Source: a virus
DNA: 64,000 nt
Strand: one strand, 5' to 3'
Virus record (IMG/VR): IMGVR_UViG_3300046804_004946
Span: 1-64,000 of that record
The notes beneath the pieces were generated by a model. That model saw only the letters and a program-made list of their open reading frames with translations, had not been told where the DNA came from and did no database searches. The position numbers and the translations under genes were made by a program. Below are positions 4,905 to 19,200 of the stretch, in pieces (within the stretch, counting starts at the first letter, position 1; every line of letters starts with the position of its first letter).

Positions 4905-4912
4905 TATAAATA
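4905..4912 (+). promoter_or_regulatory. T4-type late promoter (TATAAATA)
   Basis: A perfect TATAAATA, 27 bp before the gp25 start, at the head of the baseplate gene run. Confidence 0.7.
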
Positions 4913-4939
4913 AAAAAAAGTACATCATTTAATAATTTA

Positions 4940-5341
4940 ATGGCAACAACGAGAATATCAAAAGTTTTTAAAGACATAAGTTTATCTTTTGATATGCATC
5001 CAGTTACTAAAGATATTCTCGTTTTAAAAAATGAAGTTGCTATCAAAAAATCTATAAAAAATATTATTCAAACTGTTCCAAATGAACGTTTGTTTAATCC
5101 TTTGTTTGGTTCTAAAGTAAGACCTACTTTATTTGAATTTATAGATTTTGGTACAGCTTCATTATTAAAAAATTATATTGATGTTGCCATATCAAACTTT
5201 GAGCCAAGAGTATCTGATGTTGAAATTGAAGTTAATCCTTTTCCCGATTTAAATTATTTTGAAATTGTTATATACTTTAATATTATTGGTGAAAATACAC
5301 CAAAACAATCATTCACCTACATTTTAGAGGCAATAAGATAA
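4940..5341 (+). CDS. 25: Baseplate wedge subunit gp25
   Basis: 133 residues, the size of T4 gp25 (132). gp25 is the lysozyme-like-fold wedge protein that nucleates the sheath in contractile tails. The sequence has the family pattern: an N-terminal KVFKDISLSFDMHP strand, then NEVAIKKSIKNIIQTVPNERLF with the PFNP-like LFNPLFGSKV loop, and the conserved E-P-R (FEPRVSDVEI). It is followed 1 base later by gp6, the usual partner. An upstream late promoter is present. Confidence 0.92.
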   Translation: MATTRISKVFKDISLSFDMHPVTKDILVLKNEVAIKKSIKNIIQTVPNERLFNPLFGSKVRPTLFEFIDFGTASLLKNYIDVAISNFEPRVSDVEIEVNPFPDLNYFEIVIYFNIIGENTPKQSFTYILEAIR

Positions 5342-5342
5342 A

Positions 5343-7223
5343 ATGCCTTTTACTAAATTTGCAAATCTAGATTTCGATCAAATTAAAACCTCAATAAAAG
5401 ATTATCTTCGGTTAAATACTAATTTTACTGATTTTGACTTTGAAGGTTCTAATTTTTCTGTGCTAATTGACATTCTTGCATATAACACTTATATAACGGC
5501 ATTTAATGCAAACATGATAGTTAATGAATCTTTTTTAGATTCTGCAACAATTAGGGAAAATGTAGTTTCATTAGCAAGAAATGTTGGATATGTTCCTAGA
5601 TCAAAAATATGCTCAAAAGCAAAAATATCATTTAATGTAAATTTAGGGAATGTAGTTACTGCACCAACTCAAATCATACTTAAAGCAGGATTAGTTTGTG
5701 TTGGTGCATCAGAAAATACCAATTACGTATTTTCAATACCTTCTAACGTAATTGCTACAGTTAATGCAAATTCTGCAATAGCATCGTTTGAAGAAGTTGA
5801 AATATATCAAGGAAATTTAATCACTCAAAAATTTTCTAATGTTAGTGAATCAACTCGTAAATTTATTTTAGATAATCAAAATATAGATACAAGCACATTA
5901 AATGTAAAAGTTAATGGATTAAAATATAGTTTAGTTGATAACATAACAGAAATTAATCAAGATTCGGAAATATTTTTAATACAAGAAATAGAAGATAATA
6001 GATATCAAGTTTTATTTGGTGATGGTATTTTAGGTAAAAAATTAGAAGGAGGATCTACAGTAGAGATTAGTTATATTATTACTGATGGAAAAAACGGAGA
6101 CGGTCCATCATTATTTTCCTTTGCTGGAATTTTAACAAATAATTTAGATCAAATTCAAACTCCAGCACAACCTATTTCTATAACCACATTATCTCCAGCA
6201 ATTGGAGGAAATGATATTGAATCTATAGATTCAATTAAATATTTTGCTCCTCGTTTATATTCTTCTCAGTACAGAGCAGTTACCTCAGTAGACTATGAAT
6301 CTATAGTAAAATATCTTTATCCAGAAGCAGAAGCAGTAACTGTTATTGGTGGTGAGACTATGAGTCCTCCTCAATATGGAAACGTTTTTATAAGTATTAA
6401 ACCAAAAGATTCTTATAGATTATCAGATTTTACGAAGCAAGATATTATTAAAAAATTAAAAAAATATGGAGTAATAGGAATAAATCACCAAATAATGGAT
6501 CTTAAAGTTCTATATGTTGAAATTGACAGTTCAATTTACTATAATTCAAATAGAATTTTAAATCCTTCAGAAATAAAAGAAAAAATAATTATATCCTTAG
6601 AGAATTATTCAAAATCTATACAATCTAATAAATTTTCTGGTAGATTTAGATACAGTAAAGTTGTTCAATTAATTGATAGTGTTGATCCTTCCATAACATC
6701 TAATATTACTAAAGTTAAAATGAGACGTAATTTAAATTGCGTTTTAAATAATTTTGCACAATATGAATTATGTTTTGGAAATCAGTTCCATAAAGAGATA
6801 GGTAAATATAATATTAAAAGTACTGGATTTACTGTTTTAGGAGAAACTGGAATTTGTTTCTTTGTTGACGTAGCATCTTCTAATGATATTGGAGAATTAA
6901 CTATTGTTAAACCACTTGAAGATTTAAAAACATATCAAATAGTTAAAAAATCTGTAGGAACAGTTAATTATAAAACTGGAGAAATATTAATTAATACCAT
7001 CAACATTTCTTCGACAATATTGCCAAATGGTATGATTGAAGTTCAAGCATATCCAGAATCAAATGATGTAATAGGATTAAAAGATTTGTATGTTATTTTT
7101 GATGTGAATACTAGCGCAAACAACATAAATATGCTAAGAGATACTATTGTTTCTGGTGAGCAGATTTCAGGAGTTGATTTCCCAGTAACTTCAAGTTATT
7201 CCAACGGTAAAATAACGAGGTAA
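5343..7223 (+). CDS. 6: Baseplate wedge subunit gp6 (J-like)
   Basis: 626 residues (T4 gp6 is 660). It forms the ring of wedge dimers that links gp25 and gp7 in the baseplate. The first 80 residues (FANLDFDQIKTSIKDYLR, LIDILAYNTYITAFNANM, ESFLDSATIRENVVSLARNVGYVPRS) are the conserved gp6/J start. A central IGGNDIESIDSIKYFAPRLYSSQYRAVTSVDYESI segment also matches the baseplate J family. It lies between gp25 and the gp7-like gene, as in T4. Confidence 0.92.
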   Translation: MPFTKFANLDFDQIKTSIKDYLRLNTNFTDFDFEGSNFSVLIDILAYNTYITAFNANMIVNESFLDSATIRENVVSLARNVGYVPRSKICSKAKISFNVNLGNVVTAPTQIILKAGLVCVGASENTNYVFSIPSNVIATVNANSAIASFEEVEIYQGNLITQKFSNVSESTRKFILDNQNIDTSTLNVKVNGLKYSLVDNITEINQDSEIFLIQEIEDNRYQVLFGDGILGKKLEGGSTVEISYIITDGKNGDGPSLFSFAGILTNNLDQIQTPAQPISITTLSPAIGGNDIESIDSIKYFAPRLYSSQYRAVTSVDYESIVKYLYPEAEAVTVIGGETMSPPQYGNVFISIKPKDSYRLSDFTKQDIIKKLKKYGVIGINHQIMDLKVLYVEIDSSIYYNSNRILNPSEIKEKIIISLENYSKSIQSNKFSGRFRYSKVVQLIDSVDPSITSNITKVKMRRNLNCVLNNFAQYELCFGNQFHKEIGKYNIKSTGFTVLGETGICFFVDVASSNDIGELTIVKPLEDLKTYQIVKKSVGTVNYKTGEILINTINISSTILPNGMIEVQAYPESNDVIGLKDLYVIFDVNTSANNINMLRDTIVSGEQISGVDFPVTSSYSNGKITR

Positions 7224-7224
7224 T

Positions 7225-10200
7225 ATGATATCGACAAATTTTGAGAGTAGAATAAAGGTAAACGAAATTATCAGCAATCAGATACCAGAATTTATTTTGG
7301 ATGAAAATCCAAAATTTTTAGAATTTTTAAAGCAATATTATATTTCTCAGGAATTTGAAGGTGGTCCAATAGATATTATAGAAAATTTAGATCAGTACCT
7401 AAATTTTGACTTTTTAAATGATAAAATAAGTCAAGAAAAAATAACTCTTACTTCAGACATAACATCTACGTCCGATGAAATAAATCTTTCTTCAATAAAA
7501 GGATTTCCAAAAAAATATGGATTAGTAAAAATTGAAGATGAAATAATAACATATGAAAGTATTAGTGGAAATACACTTTTAGGTTGTTCTCGTGGATTTT
7601 CTGGAATATCTTCTCTTAATGACTTGTCAAATCAAGAAGAATTAGTTTTTACCAAATCAAAATCATCTTCTCATAAATCTGGAGTAGAAGCAACCAATTT
7701 AAGCTCTTTATTTTTAAAAGAATTTTATAAAAAATTAAAATATCTTTTTGCGCCAGGGTTTGAAGATTTTGAATTTTCTCCAGAATTAGATATTAATAAT
7801 TTTATTTCCAACATAAAAAGTTTTTACCAATCAAAGGGAACTGATGAGTCAATAAAAATATTATTTAAAGTTTTATTTAATCAAACTCCAAAAATTGTAA
7901 ATCTTGAGGACTTTTTAATAAAGCCTTCTGCTGGAGATTATTTGCGTAGAAATATTGTAGTTTGTGATTTAATCACAAACAATTGCGATCCTTTTAAATT
8001 AGTTGGTCAACAAATCAAAAGTGTAGATGGGACATTTTCTGGACCAATATCTAAAATTGATATATCTACAAAAAATAATAAAACCGTTTATAAAATTCAT
8101 TTATTTTATGGATACACGGATGATAATTTGATAGAAGGTAATTTTAAAATTACACCAAAAACTAAAATAACTAACAATATTTCTATTGGATCTTCAACAA
8201 TTACTGTAGATTCTACAATAGGATTTAAAGATTCTGGGAAATTTGTTTGTGATGGGCAAGAAATTACATATGAAAATAAAAGTGTAAATCAATTTTATGG
8301 TTGTTCTGGAGTTTTAAATGAAATAAAACCCGGAAAAGATTTATACTTTAAAGATTATATAGTATATGGTTACGAAAATGGTGACGAAACAAAAAAAATA
8401 GAATTTGTAGTAATTGGTTCACTTTCTAGCATTTCTGGTATAGAAAATTCTATTTTATTATCAGAAAATGATGTTGTTGAAGTTGGAGAAATTGGATCTG
8501 ATATTCGTTATGATGTAGATACTAAAACTTTAAAGGAATATGCTTTTAGTTCTTGGATTTATAATATAAAATCTAGTTATAATATACAAAAATTTTCTGT
8601 TGGAAATCCAGTAATAACTCTTTATGAAAATACACATCCCACTAGTTTAAAAGTGGGTGATTTTGTTGATATTTTGCTTAGAGATACTGAGCAAAAAGTT
8701 CTGGATAATGTTGTTGTCACTGCTATAGAAAATAATAAAATAACTTTAGATACACCAATATTTGGAATATTACCACAACAAAAAATAGATATTAGAAGAA
8801 ATTATGAATTTTCATCTAGTGAATATATACCAATAAAATATCCTCAAGTTATTTCAAATGTGCAAAATACATACATTTCAAAACAAAATGAAATGTATGT
8901 TGCATCAAATTCTTTACCATCAAGACAAATAACATTAGATATTAAACAATCGGTAAAAACAATTAATTCATTAAAAGACAGTGATGAGTTTTTTGATGGT
9001 CTTTTAGGTGGAAAATATACAATATTATCTTTTGATAATGAAGTTCCATTTTTAACTGGAGATATTGTAAAATACTTTTATACAACTAATTCACCAATAA
9101 GTGGTTTATTAAATTATTCAGAATTTATAGTTGAAGTTTTGCCTCAGAAAAATAAAATACGATTGTATTCCGCAGCATCATTTTTACCGGTAAAAGATTT
9201 TTTACGTTTTGATAAAAACACTTCTTTTGGAACACATAGATTTGTTCTTGTTCAACATTCTTCTCAAATTTTATTACCATCAAATTCACTTAAAAAGTTT
9301 TCAATAAACAAAAATTTTAATTTATTGGAAAAAAATATTGAAACTTTGCCTGGAGTTGTTGGTACTTTAATTAATGGAGTTGATATTATAAATTATAAAT
9401 CTACTGATAAAGTTTTTTATGGTCCAATAGAAAAAGTTGATGTTTCAAATCAAGGATTTAATTATGATGTTATTAGTCCTCCAAAAGCAGAACTAACAAG
9501 TCCAAATACTGGTATTGGAACAACTGCATTATTAAATTTAATAGTTTCAGGAAACTTTAAAGATGTTTTTGTAGATCCTCAACAATTTGGAATTGAACGA
9601 GTTATTTCAATTTCCGCAAAAGGGGGAAATGGAAAAGGTGCAGTTTTTGATCCAATTATAAAAAAACAGTATAGAGAAATAATTTTTAGTGCCCAAACAA
9701 CAGATTTTGGTGGAGCAATAAATCCATCAAATGATACTTTTTCTTTTAATAGTCCCCATGCTTTATTAGACGGACAAAAAATAGTATACAATACTAATGG
9801 AAATTTAGGTATTGGTATAGGGTCTTTTGGAGGATCAAACTTAGATAGTGGAAAATATTTAATAAATGGTGGAATTTATTATCCAAAAGTTATAAATTCA
9901 AACAGTATTCAAATTTATACAAGTTTAGATGATTTAACTAGCGGTATTAATACTGTTGGTTTAACAACAATGAATACTTATGGAATTCATAAGTTTAGAT
10001 TATATGATCCTATTAAAGTTTTATCTTATGTAAGAATTGTAAATCCTGGAGAAGGATATACAAATAAAGTTTTAAAAATTAAACCAGTTGGAATAATAAC
10101 TCAAACTGATACTATAACATTTAAAAATCACACTTTTAATGATGGAGATTTAATTAATTATTCATTTGAGGGACAACAAATTAATGGATTAGATGTTAGT

Positions 10201-13200
10201 AAAAAATATTATGTTTTAAAAGTTGATTCCGATAATTTTAAATTATCAGACGGTGGTTTAAAGGAACAAAATGAAAATGAAAATGATAAATTAAATTATA
10301 TAAAAAGAAAATCTGTTAATATTAATTCAACCGGAGATGGATATCAAATTTTTTCATATCCTCCTATAGAATTAAGTTTAACTGCTGAATATATTGGAAT
10401 TACTTCTGAAGTAAAATTAACTCCTATTGTTAGGGGAAATGTTGTTGGTGCATATTTGTATGAACCTGGGAGTGATTATGGTTCAACAGCATTAAATTTA
10501 AATATAAATCCAATTGTATCTATTAAAAAAGGATTTGGAGCTCAATTAAAACCATTAATAATTAATGGAAAAATTGTATCAGTTCAAGTTCAAAATAAAG
10601 GAACGGATTATGACAAAAATGTAGATTTAGAAATTATTGGATCTGGATTGGGATGCAAATTAAGAGCAGAAGTAAATAATGGTTTAATAGAATCTATAAT
10701 TGTTTTAAATGAAGGTGCGGGATATGACAATAATACTAATATTATTGTTTCAACTCCAGGACAAGGTGCAGTTCTTGTTCCATCTATAAGATCATTAACT
10801 GTTAATGATTATTACAGATATCCTGGAGAGTTTTATTTAGAAAATAAAGAAAAAACAGGATTAACTTATGCAATTAATGGATATTATTCAAATAGAGAGG
10901 GTTTGGAATTCAAAGATCCTGATGAAAATACATTACATTCTAAAATAATAGGATGGTCCAGAGACGGAATTCCAATATATGGTCCATATGGATATGAAGA
11001 TCCTTCAAACTTTTCATCACAAATTGTTCGTTTAAAAAGTGGATATACTTTAAATCCAGAAAAAGTTTATAATAGACCTCCACTCCAAGATTTACCATCT
11101 GGATTTTTTGTGGAAGATTATTCATTTACAAATTCTGGAAATCTTGATATTCATAATGGTAGATTTTCAAAAACACCAGAATTTCCGAATGGTGTATATG
11201 CATATTATTCTAGCACTAAGTTAGATGTTAGTACTGCTGCAAAAACTGAAATAGTTCCAGAATTTCCATATTTTATAGGAAATTCTTATAGATCAGATCC
11301 AGAGAGTAACTTTATTTTAGATCAAAATGCAGATTTAGATGATGAAAATTTACTAAGAAATACATTTCCGTATAGAGTAAATAGAGAATTTTCTAGTAAT
11401 TATTTTTTACCTAAAAACTTTGGATTAAAGCAAAGGTCAGAAATTAAATCTGTTGAAACTGGATCTGTAGATGGTTTAATAATACAAGTTCCCGGAGAGG
11501 GATATAGTAATGGAGATAAACTTATTTTTGAAAATCAAGGAACAAGCGGGGTAGGGGCTCTAGCTGTAATAGAAAAAGTATTTAATAGATCTGAAATTGA
11601 ATCTGTAAATACAACGTATAATTTATATGAAAATGTAGAATTTACTTGGGAAAATTCTAACACTGTTATTGCTAAAATTTTACCATCACACAATCTTTTA
11701 GATCAAGAAAGTATTCAAATTACTGGTTTAAGTACTTCTTCTGTCAAAAATCTTGCAGGAAATCATAAAATTGAAGTAACTAAGCAAAGTGCTGTTTTAT
11801 TAAGAGAATTAAATTCAGCACCAAATGTCGGTGTGGTGACAGATATTTATTTAGATAGAAGATTATCAAACGTAAGTGTTGGTAGTAGTGTTTTAATTAA
11901 TAGTGAAAAATTTATGATTTTAAATATTTTTGAAAATAATATTTTAAGATGTATGAGATCTCAAACTGGAATATCTCATAGTATATCATCTTTAGTTGAA
12001 GAAATTCCTTGCATATTTAAAATAAATTTAGATTCAAAATATTTTAAATCTAAAAATAAATCTATAGTTTATTTTAATCCGAATGATTCTGTGGGTGTTG
12101 GTACTTTAGAGGGTAAAGAAACATTGATAACACAATATTATGGAGATTTTTCTAAGAAAGTTTCTATTCCAACTAGAAGTATTTACATTCCAAATCATCC
12201 ATTTAATACAAATGATCTTATAAAATTATCATCAAGTCAATCAGTAGGAAGTGCTTCTATTTTAGTTTCTAATACGTCATCTGGATTTGAATTTGGATTA
12301 CCACCAGAAATTAATGAAGATTCTTATCTTTATGTAATTAATAAATCAAAAGATTTTATTGGAATAGTAACACAAATTGGTCTTACAACAACAACATCAG
12401 GTTTATATTTTGCATCAAATGGATCTAATAAATATGATTACAAAATTGAATCTGTATTAAATTCTGATGAAATTTTAACTGGTACAGTATCTAAAATAAA
12501 AGCAACGATTAATACTTATACTAATCATAATATACAAAATGGAGAATTTATTGATCTTAAAATAAATCCAAATTTAAGTGGAATAAGTACATTAAAATAT
12601 AATCCAGATTTTAATGTTTTATTAGTTAATCCAGAAGTTTTTGGATCTTCTTCTGTTGATATAAGTAAAAACACAATTACAATACCTTCGCATAGATTTG
12701 AAACTGGTCAAAAAGTTTTTTACAATACTTCAAGTTACAATAGTGGTGGAATTTCAACTGGAATTTATTATATTAATAAAGTAGATAGCAATAAAATAAA
12801 ACTATGCGAAACTAATTTAGATGCTATTTCTTTTCCAGTAAATGAAATTAATATTCAAAATTCTGGGGGATCTTCTCAAGAAATAAGCAAAGTTAATCCA
12901 CAAATATTATCAATTAGAAATAATGATGTGATATTTGATCTTTCAGACTCATCTTTAAATGGATATGAATTTGATCTTTTTTATGATAAAAATTTCAATA
13001 AAAATTTTGTTTCAACTGCATCAACATCTCAATTTAATGTATCTAGAAGTGGAACTATTGGAGTAAATGGAGAACTTATAGTTAACTATGATGATAAAAT
13101 TCCATCATTTTATTATTCTTTGATTAAAGATCATAAACCTATTTTTTCAAATGAAAAAGAATCTGAATATCAAGTAATTTTTGTTGATAGTTTTTATAAT

Positions 13201-16200
13201 CAACAAAATTCTGTAGTTTATCAATCTTCAAATACAAGTTTTTCAATTTCTTTAAAAAAAATACCAGAATCTTTGGAATATACAAACCAAAATTCTAAGA
13301 TTGAGTATACAACTTCTTCAAAAAATACAACTGGTCCAATTGCATCGGTAAAATTATTAAGTGGAGGATCTGGATATAAAAAAATACCAAGAATAGTAGG
13401 AGTAGATACTTCTTTTTCTGGAAGAATTCCAGGAAAAAATGCCTACATTAATGCAACTACGAAAAGTATTGGAAAATATAAATCTATAGAAATTTCTAAT
13501 GATGGGTTTGATTACCCTTCTGACAAAACTTTACGCCCATCAGCAAATTTAAATAATTTACTAATACTAAGTGACAATGAAGAAATTTCAGAAATTAATG
13601 TTGTTTCTGGAGGTAAAAACTTTTTATCTAAACCAAATTTAGTTTTAGTTGATACTTTAACAAGACAACCTGTAAATTCTGGAATACTAGAATTATCTTT
13701 AAATGGAAGTTCTATAGGTTCTGTCAAAATAATATCTAGACCAAAAGGACTAAGATCTGCTGTTCATAGATTATATACTGTAAATAACAGCAATGGTGTT
13801 ACAATTATTGGTGTTACAACTTGTATTGATGGTATAGTACATGCTTTAGTAAGAACACCTCCAATTTATGGATTTGTAACACCACCATTTAATGTTGGGG
13901 ATTATGTTTTTGTAGAAAATGTTCAAAAAGGAGCAGTAGAAGACGAATTTGGTAATATTTCATTTCCCGGAGATGGTTATAATTCATCAGATCACGGATA
14001 CAACTTTTTTAAAGTAACTGATTTTATAAATGACCCAGGAAATGCCGTTTTAAAATATGACATATCTCCATATACTTTAAATCCTGGAGTTTCAGTTTTA
14101 AGTCAATCTACATATAGTTCTGCAATTAATGAAAAATCTTATCCAATTTTTGATATAGTTCAAATAAAAAGTAAATTTTCTGATGGAGAATCTTTATATA
14201 TTAATAATATTCCATCAAATATTGAAATAAGAAACGCATCCAGTGATTCACTCAATGTTTCAAAGACATCTCAAGAAATTAAAATATTTGATAAAGTAAA
14301 GGGAACTTTTTCAAATTCTCAAGCAACTGTAACTGATATATTTACATATGATGCTAGATTTAATTATTCATCTTCAAGTAAATCTAAATCTGGATGGATT
14401 ACTGATGTTGGAAAATTAAATTTAGATACACAAGCATTACCAGATAATGATTATTATCAAAATTTATCTTATTCTATTAAAAGTGATGTAGAATATGATA
14501 GATATTCTGAAGCTTTAAATAAATTAGTTCATCCTGTAGGAACTAAAAGTTTTGGAGAAATTGGATTTAGTTCTGGAGGAAAAACTTCAATAGCAGGAAC
14601 TTCATCTCTTTCAACAGTTTTAAATTTAGATAATCAAAAACGAGTAGATATTATTAAAAACTATGATATTGCTTTTGATTATGAAGCAACACAATATTTT
14701 TCCTCAAATGTCAGATTACTTAATAAAAAACTTTCAAACTACATTGAATGCAAATCTAATAGAGTTTTGCAGATAGATGATATAAGTAATAGTTTTTCAA
14801 GCTCTGAATTTAACAAAGATGAATTTTTAGATTCTGTTACTTATGATATAACTGATTTTTATTCCAAATTTTTAGTTCAAGTCTCAAATATTAAAAATTT
14901 AGAATCCGATAAGGTATCATATCAAGTTTCTGATTTAGTTGTTCTTAATGATTTTAAAAATACTTATACTTTAAATAAATCTAATATATTTACAAATTTT
15001 GATCTTGGGTATTTTGAAGGTAAACTTAATAACGTTGGAGATCCTGCATTAGTATTTAATCCAACAGATCCTTATGAAACTAGTTATAATATAAAAATTT
15101 ATAGGGAGTATTTTTCACAACCAAATATAACTGGATTTGGAATTACAAACTATGGATTTCTTAGATTGTTTAGTGAATCTAGAGAAGTAAAAGGAGAAGT
15201 AGGATTTAGTACATCAGTTTTTAGAGCTTTATCTGCAGATTACCATACTATACAATCATCTTCATTAATAATTAATACTAAAGATTATTCATTAAATTAT
15301 TATGAAGTAGTTGGAACTTATGACGGAACGAATACTCATTTAGCAGAATATTATTTTGATTCTTCACAATATTTTGGAGGATATTCATCTGGTTATATTG
15401 GAACTTTTGGATTAACAGTTAATTCTGGAGTGATTAGTTTATCATTTTTCAACAATACTAGCGATAAATTAATTATTAAAAATAAAACTGTTGCTATTGG
15501 GAAACCAGAATTGGGAGAAGGAATTCATAGATTTTTAGTGGAGGATCAAATTCCTGGATCAGAAAGAACTTCAAGAATTGAAAGTAATTATAATCTTACT
15601 ACTGGTATTTCTACTATTACATCATTTGATAGTGCAACAGAATCATTATTAAAATCTTTAATAAGAGTTTCTATTGGTTCAACTATAGCAATTTATCAAG
15701 TTATTGTAATTTCAGATCAAACTTACACTAAACTGCAAAGTGATCCTTTTATAACAGTTGGCGAATCTAGCGGTATTGGAACATTTTCAACAAATAACGA
15801 TGGTTCTTTGGTTAATCTTGTATTTCATCCACATAATAAATTTTTAGAGTCCGCGATAACTATTCAATCAGTTGATCAATATATTTACGCAGAATATGAT
15901 GAATTTAATATTCCAGAGATACTTTCATATGGTGCTTCTAGAGAAAGAATCTATGTTAATAAATATGGTTCTATTAATAATTACGGAAAAGATAGATTAG
16001 ATTTTGATTTAAATTGGAATAGAACACCAATATTTGAAAAAGTATTTAATCCTAAAAATACAAAGCAATTAAATTTAGAGACAGGTGTCATTACAATAAA
16101 AAATCATTTTTTTGAAGATAATGAAGAATTAATATATACACCATCTTCGACTTTAGTTGGTGTTTCTGCAACTGCTATAGGAATAGGATCCACTTTAGTT

Positions 16201-19200
16201 GGAGGAACTATTTTTACTGGAGATACTATAGTTGGATTCAAAACTATAACAGGAATTGCTTCAACTGATGGAATTATTACGACTGCAAATAATATTATTC
16301 AAGGTTTAGATATACCTAACAATACAAGTGTTATTAGTATAGGAATAACATACAGTTATTTTGTGGGAAATGTTTCTTCTGGATCTTCAGTTATTACTGG
16401 AGTTGCAAATACATCCATATTAAAAGTTGGTTCTGGAATATATTCTGACGACAATACTCAATATGGGACAATAATTTCTATTGGAATAAATTCAATAACT
16501 TCGTCATTAGCAAGTCTACCATCAGGATCAGAAAAAGTTTATTATTCTTCAAATTTAAATTATTCTGCTACATTATCAAATGTTTCAACAGGAACTTCTT
16601 TTAGAAATAATTTTCAAGTTGGTATTATAACAACTATTTGCCCCTCAACAGTATATGCCAAAAAAATAGATGAAAATAATTTTTCAATAACTGGTGTTAA
16701 AAACGGTATAGGATTTACATTTACTAATTTCGGGGGTGGAAATTATCATAAATTTGAAATGAAGAAAAAATTAGAAAAAACAGTACTAACTGTTAATGGT
16801 GTTTTACAAACACCATTAAGTTATACTCCGTTGTCAAAAACTTTATCCAATAACCTTGGTGGATTAGTTAGTGCTGGAACTTCATTTATTTCATTATCTG
16901 GTATATCTTCTATTCAACCTGTTGATATACTTAAAGTTGATGATGAATATATGACTGTTATTAATGTTGGATTTGGAACTACAGTGGTTGGACCAATAAG
17001 TGGATTAGGAACATTTGCATTATGTAACGTCAATAGAGGATCTTTAGGAAGTATATCTACTACTCATACTGATAATACTGATATTAGAATATATAAAGGA
17101 TCTTATAATATTGTTGGAAATAAAATATGGTTCTCTGAAGCACCAGATGGTAAAGGAAATAATGCTTTATTTGGTGATAACTATTTACCATTACCAAAAT
17201 CAACATTTAATGGTAGAGTATATTTAAGAAAAGATTATACAACAAATAGAATTTATGATGATATATCTTTAAATTTTACTGGAGTTGGAAGAACATTTAG
17301 TTTATACTCTGGCGGTAAAGTAGTATCAGATGCTGTTCCCGGAAATAATATTTTAATTTTAAATGATATATATCAAACTCCAGATACTACAAATAACACA
17401 AATAATAATTATGAAATATTAACTTCTGGTGGTATTTCTAGTGTAAGGTTTAAAGGAATAACTTTACCAAATACATCAGAGTCATTTACTGTGGATTATG
17501 ATATAAATCAAAATGATTTACCAAAAGGAGGTGTATTAGTATCTTTAGCTTTCACTGGTGGACATGGATATGCTCCATTAATAGGAGTTCCATCTGATGT
17601 CTTAGATGTTAAAGTCGGTGCTGGAGGATCAATTAAATCTATTGGATTTACAACTTCAATAATAGTTGGTTTAGCAGTAACTGGTAATATTGGAGTAACA
17701 ACAAACATTGTAACTGGAATTAATACTGATAGTATTAAAGTCAATCAAAAAGTTATGAATATTTTAAATAAGTATGTTGATGAAATAAAATTTGTCCCTC
17801 AATATGTAAATTTAAAAGTACCAAACATAACTAATATTTTACAATTTGATACTTTAGTGTCATCAGTTGGTATCAATTCGATAACATTATCAAAACTAAC
17901 AACTAATACATCTTCTTTAACAACTTCATTTGGATTTGATTTTGGAGATGAATTTAGAGGATCTGGATATTATAGTTCAGTATCAGTATCTATTGCAGAT
18001 ACTTCTCATGTTGGATTATCAGCAACAATAACTGCTAATGTTGGTTCTGGGGGATCAATAACTAGTTTTACAATTATTAATGGTGGAACTGGATATTCTA
18101 ATCCAATCCCAGTTATTTCGGATCCATCTTATCAAAATCTTTCTATTAAAGGTTTGTTTAGACCATCTATTGGAAGCACAACAAAAACTGGAATAGGTCT
18201 TTCAATAACTGTAGTTGCTTCTCCATCAGAAAGAGTTGGAATTGGTTCTTCATATTCTTATATTAGTGATTTTATAATCACAAAACCAGGGTATTCTTTT
18301 GAACTTGGAGATGTATTTGAATTAAATGGATTAACAACTGCTGCTGGAATTAGCAAACCATTAGAACCATTAACATTTACTGTTACTGAAGTTAAAGCAG
18401 ATACTTTTGGTGCTTGGCAAGTTGGAGAATTTGATTTTGTGGATACAACAAAACCTTTACAAAATGGAGTTAGAACAAGATTTCCCCTTATAAAAAATAA
18501 CAAACTATTAAGTTTTGAACGTAGTAAAACAGATCCTGCAGCAGCAATAATTGATTTTTCAACAATATTATTAATTTTTATCAATGGTGTTTTACAGGAA
18601 CCTGGAGTTTCTTATGAATATAATGGAGGGACAACATTTAAGTTTTTTGAAGCTCCAAAATATGAAGACAATGTATCAATATTTTTCTATAGAGGAACTG
18701 CTGGAATTGATAGTGTTGAAATAAATGTATATCCAACTATTAAACCAGGAGATTCTATACAAATTAATAAAAATGAAGGTTTACCATTTACTATTGGTCA
18801 AGACCCAAGAGTAATTTCTTTTATAACTTCTTCAGATTCTTTTGAAACTGGAATTTATTTAGGAGAAGGCGTTGACGAATTAAATCCAAAGCCAATGGAT
18901 TTAATTCCACAAAAAACAGATCTTGTTACAAATTTAATTACTCAATATAAAGACAGAGATAGTTTAGAGAGTCAAATTTTTCCAACTGCAAAAATAATAA
19001 AATCAGTTTCAAATTCTGATACTGAAATATTTGTTGATAACGCTCAATTTTTTAAATATGAAGAAAATCAATTTGATCTTAGTATTCCAAACTTTAATGG
19101 ATTAATAGTTCAAAACGGATCTCCAATTTCTGCAGCATTAACTGCAACGGTCTCTTTATCTTCTACTATTTCTAAAATTACAGTAAATAGTGGTGGAAGT

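Noticed and set aside
2480-4940. tRNA genes in the transition region
   Set aside because: No cloverleaf with a GGTTCRA-type T-arm and matching acceptor stem could be drawn there or in the other gaps.
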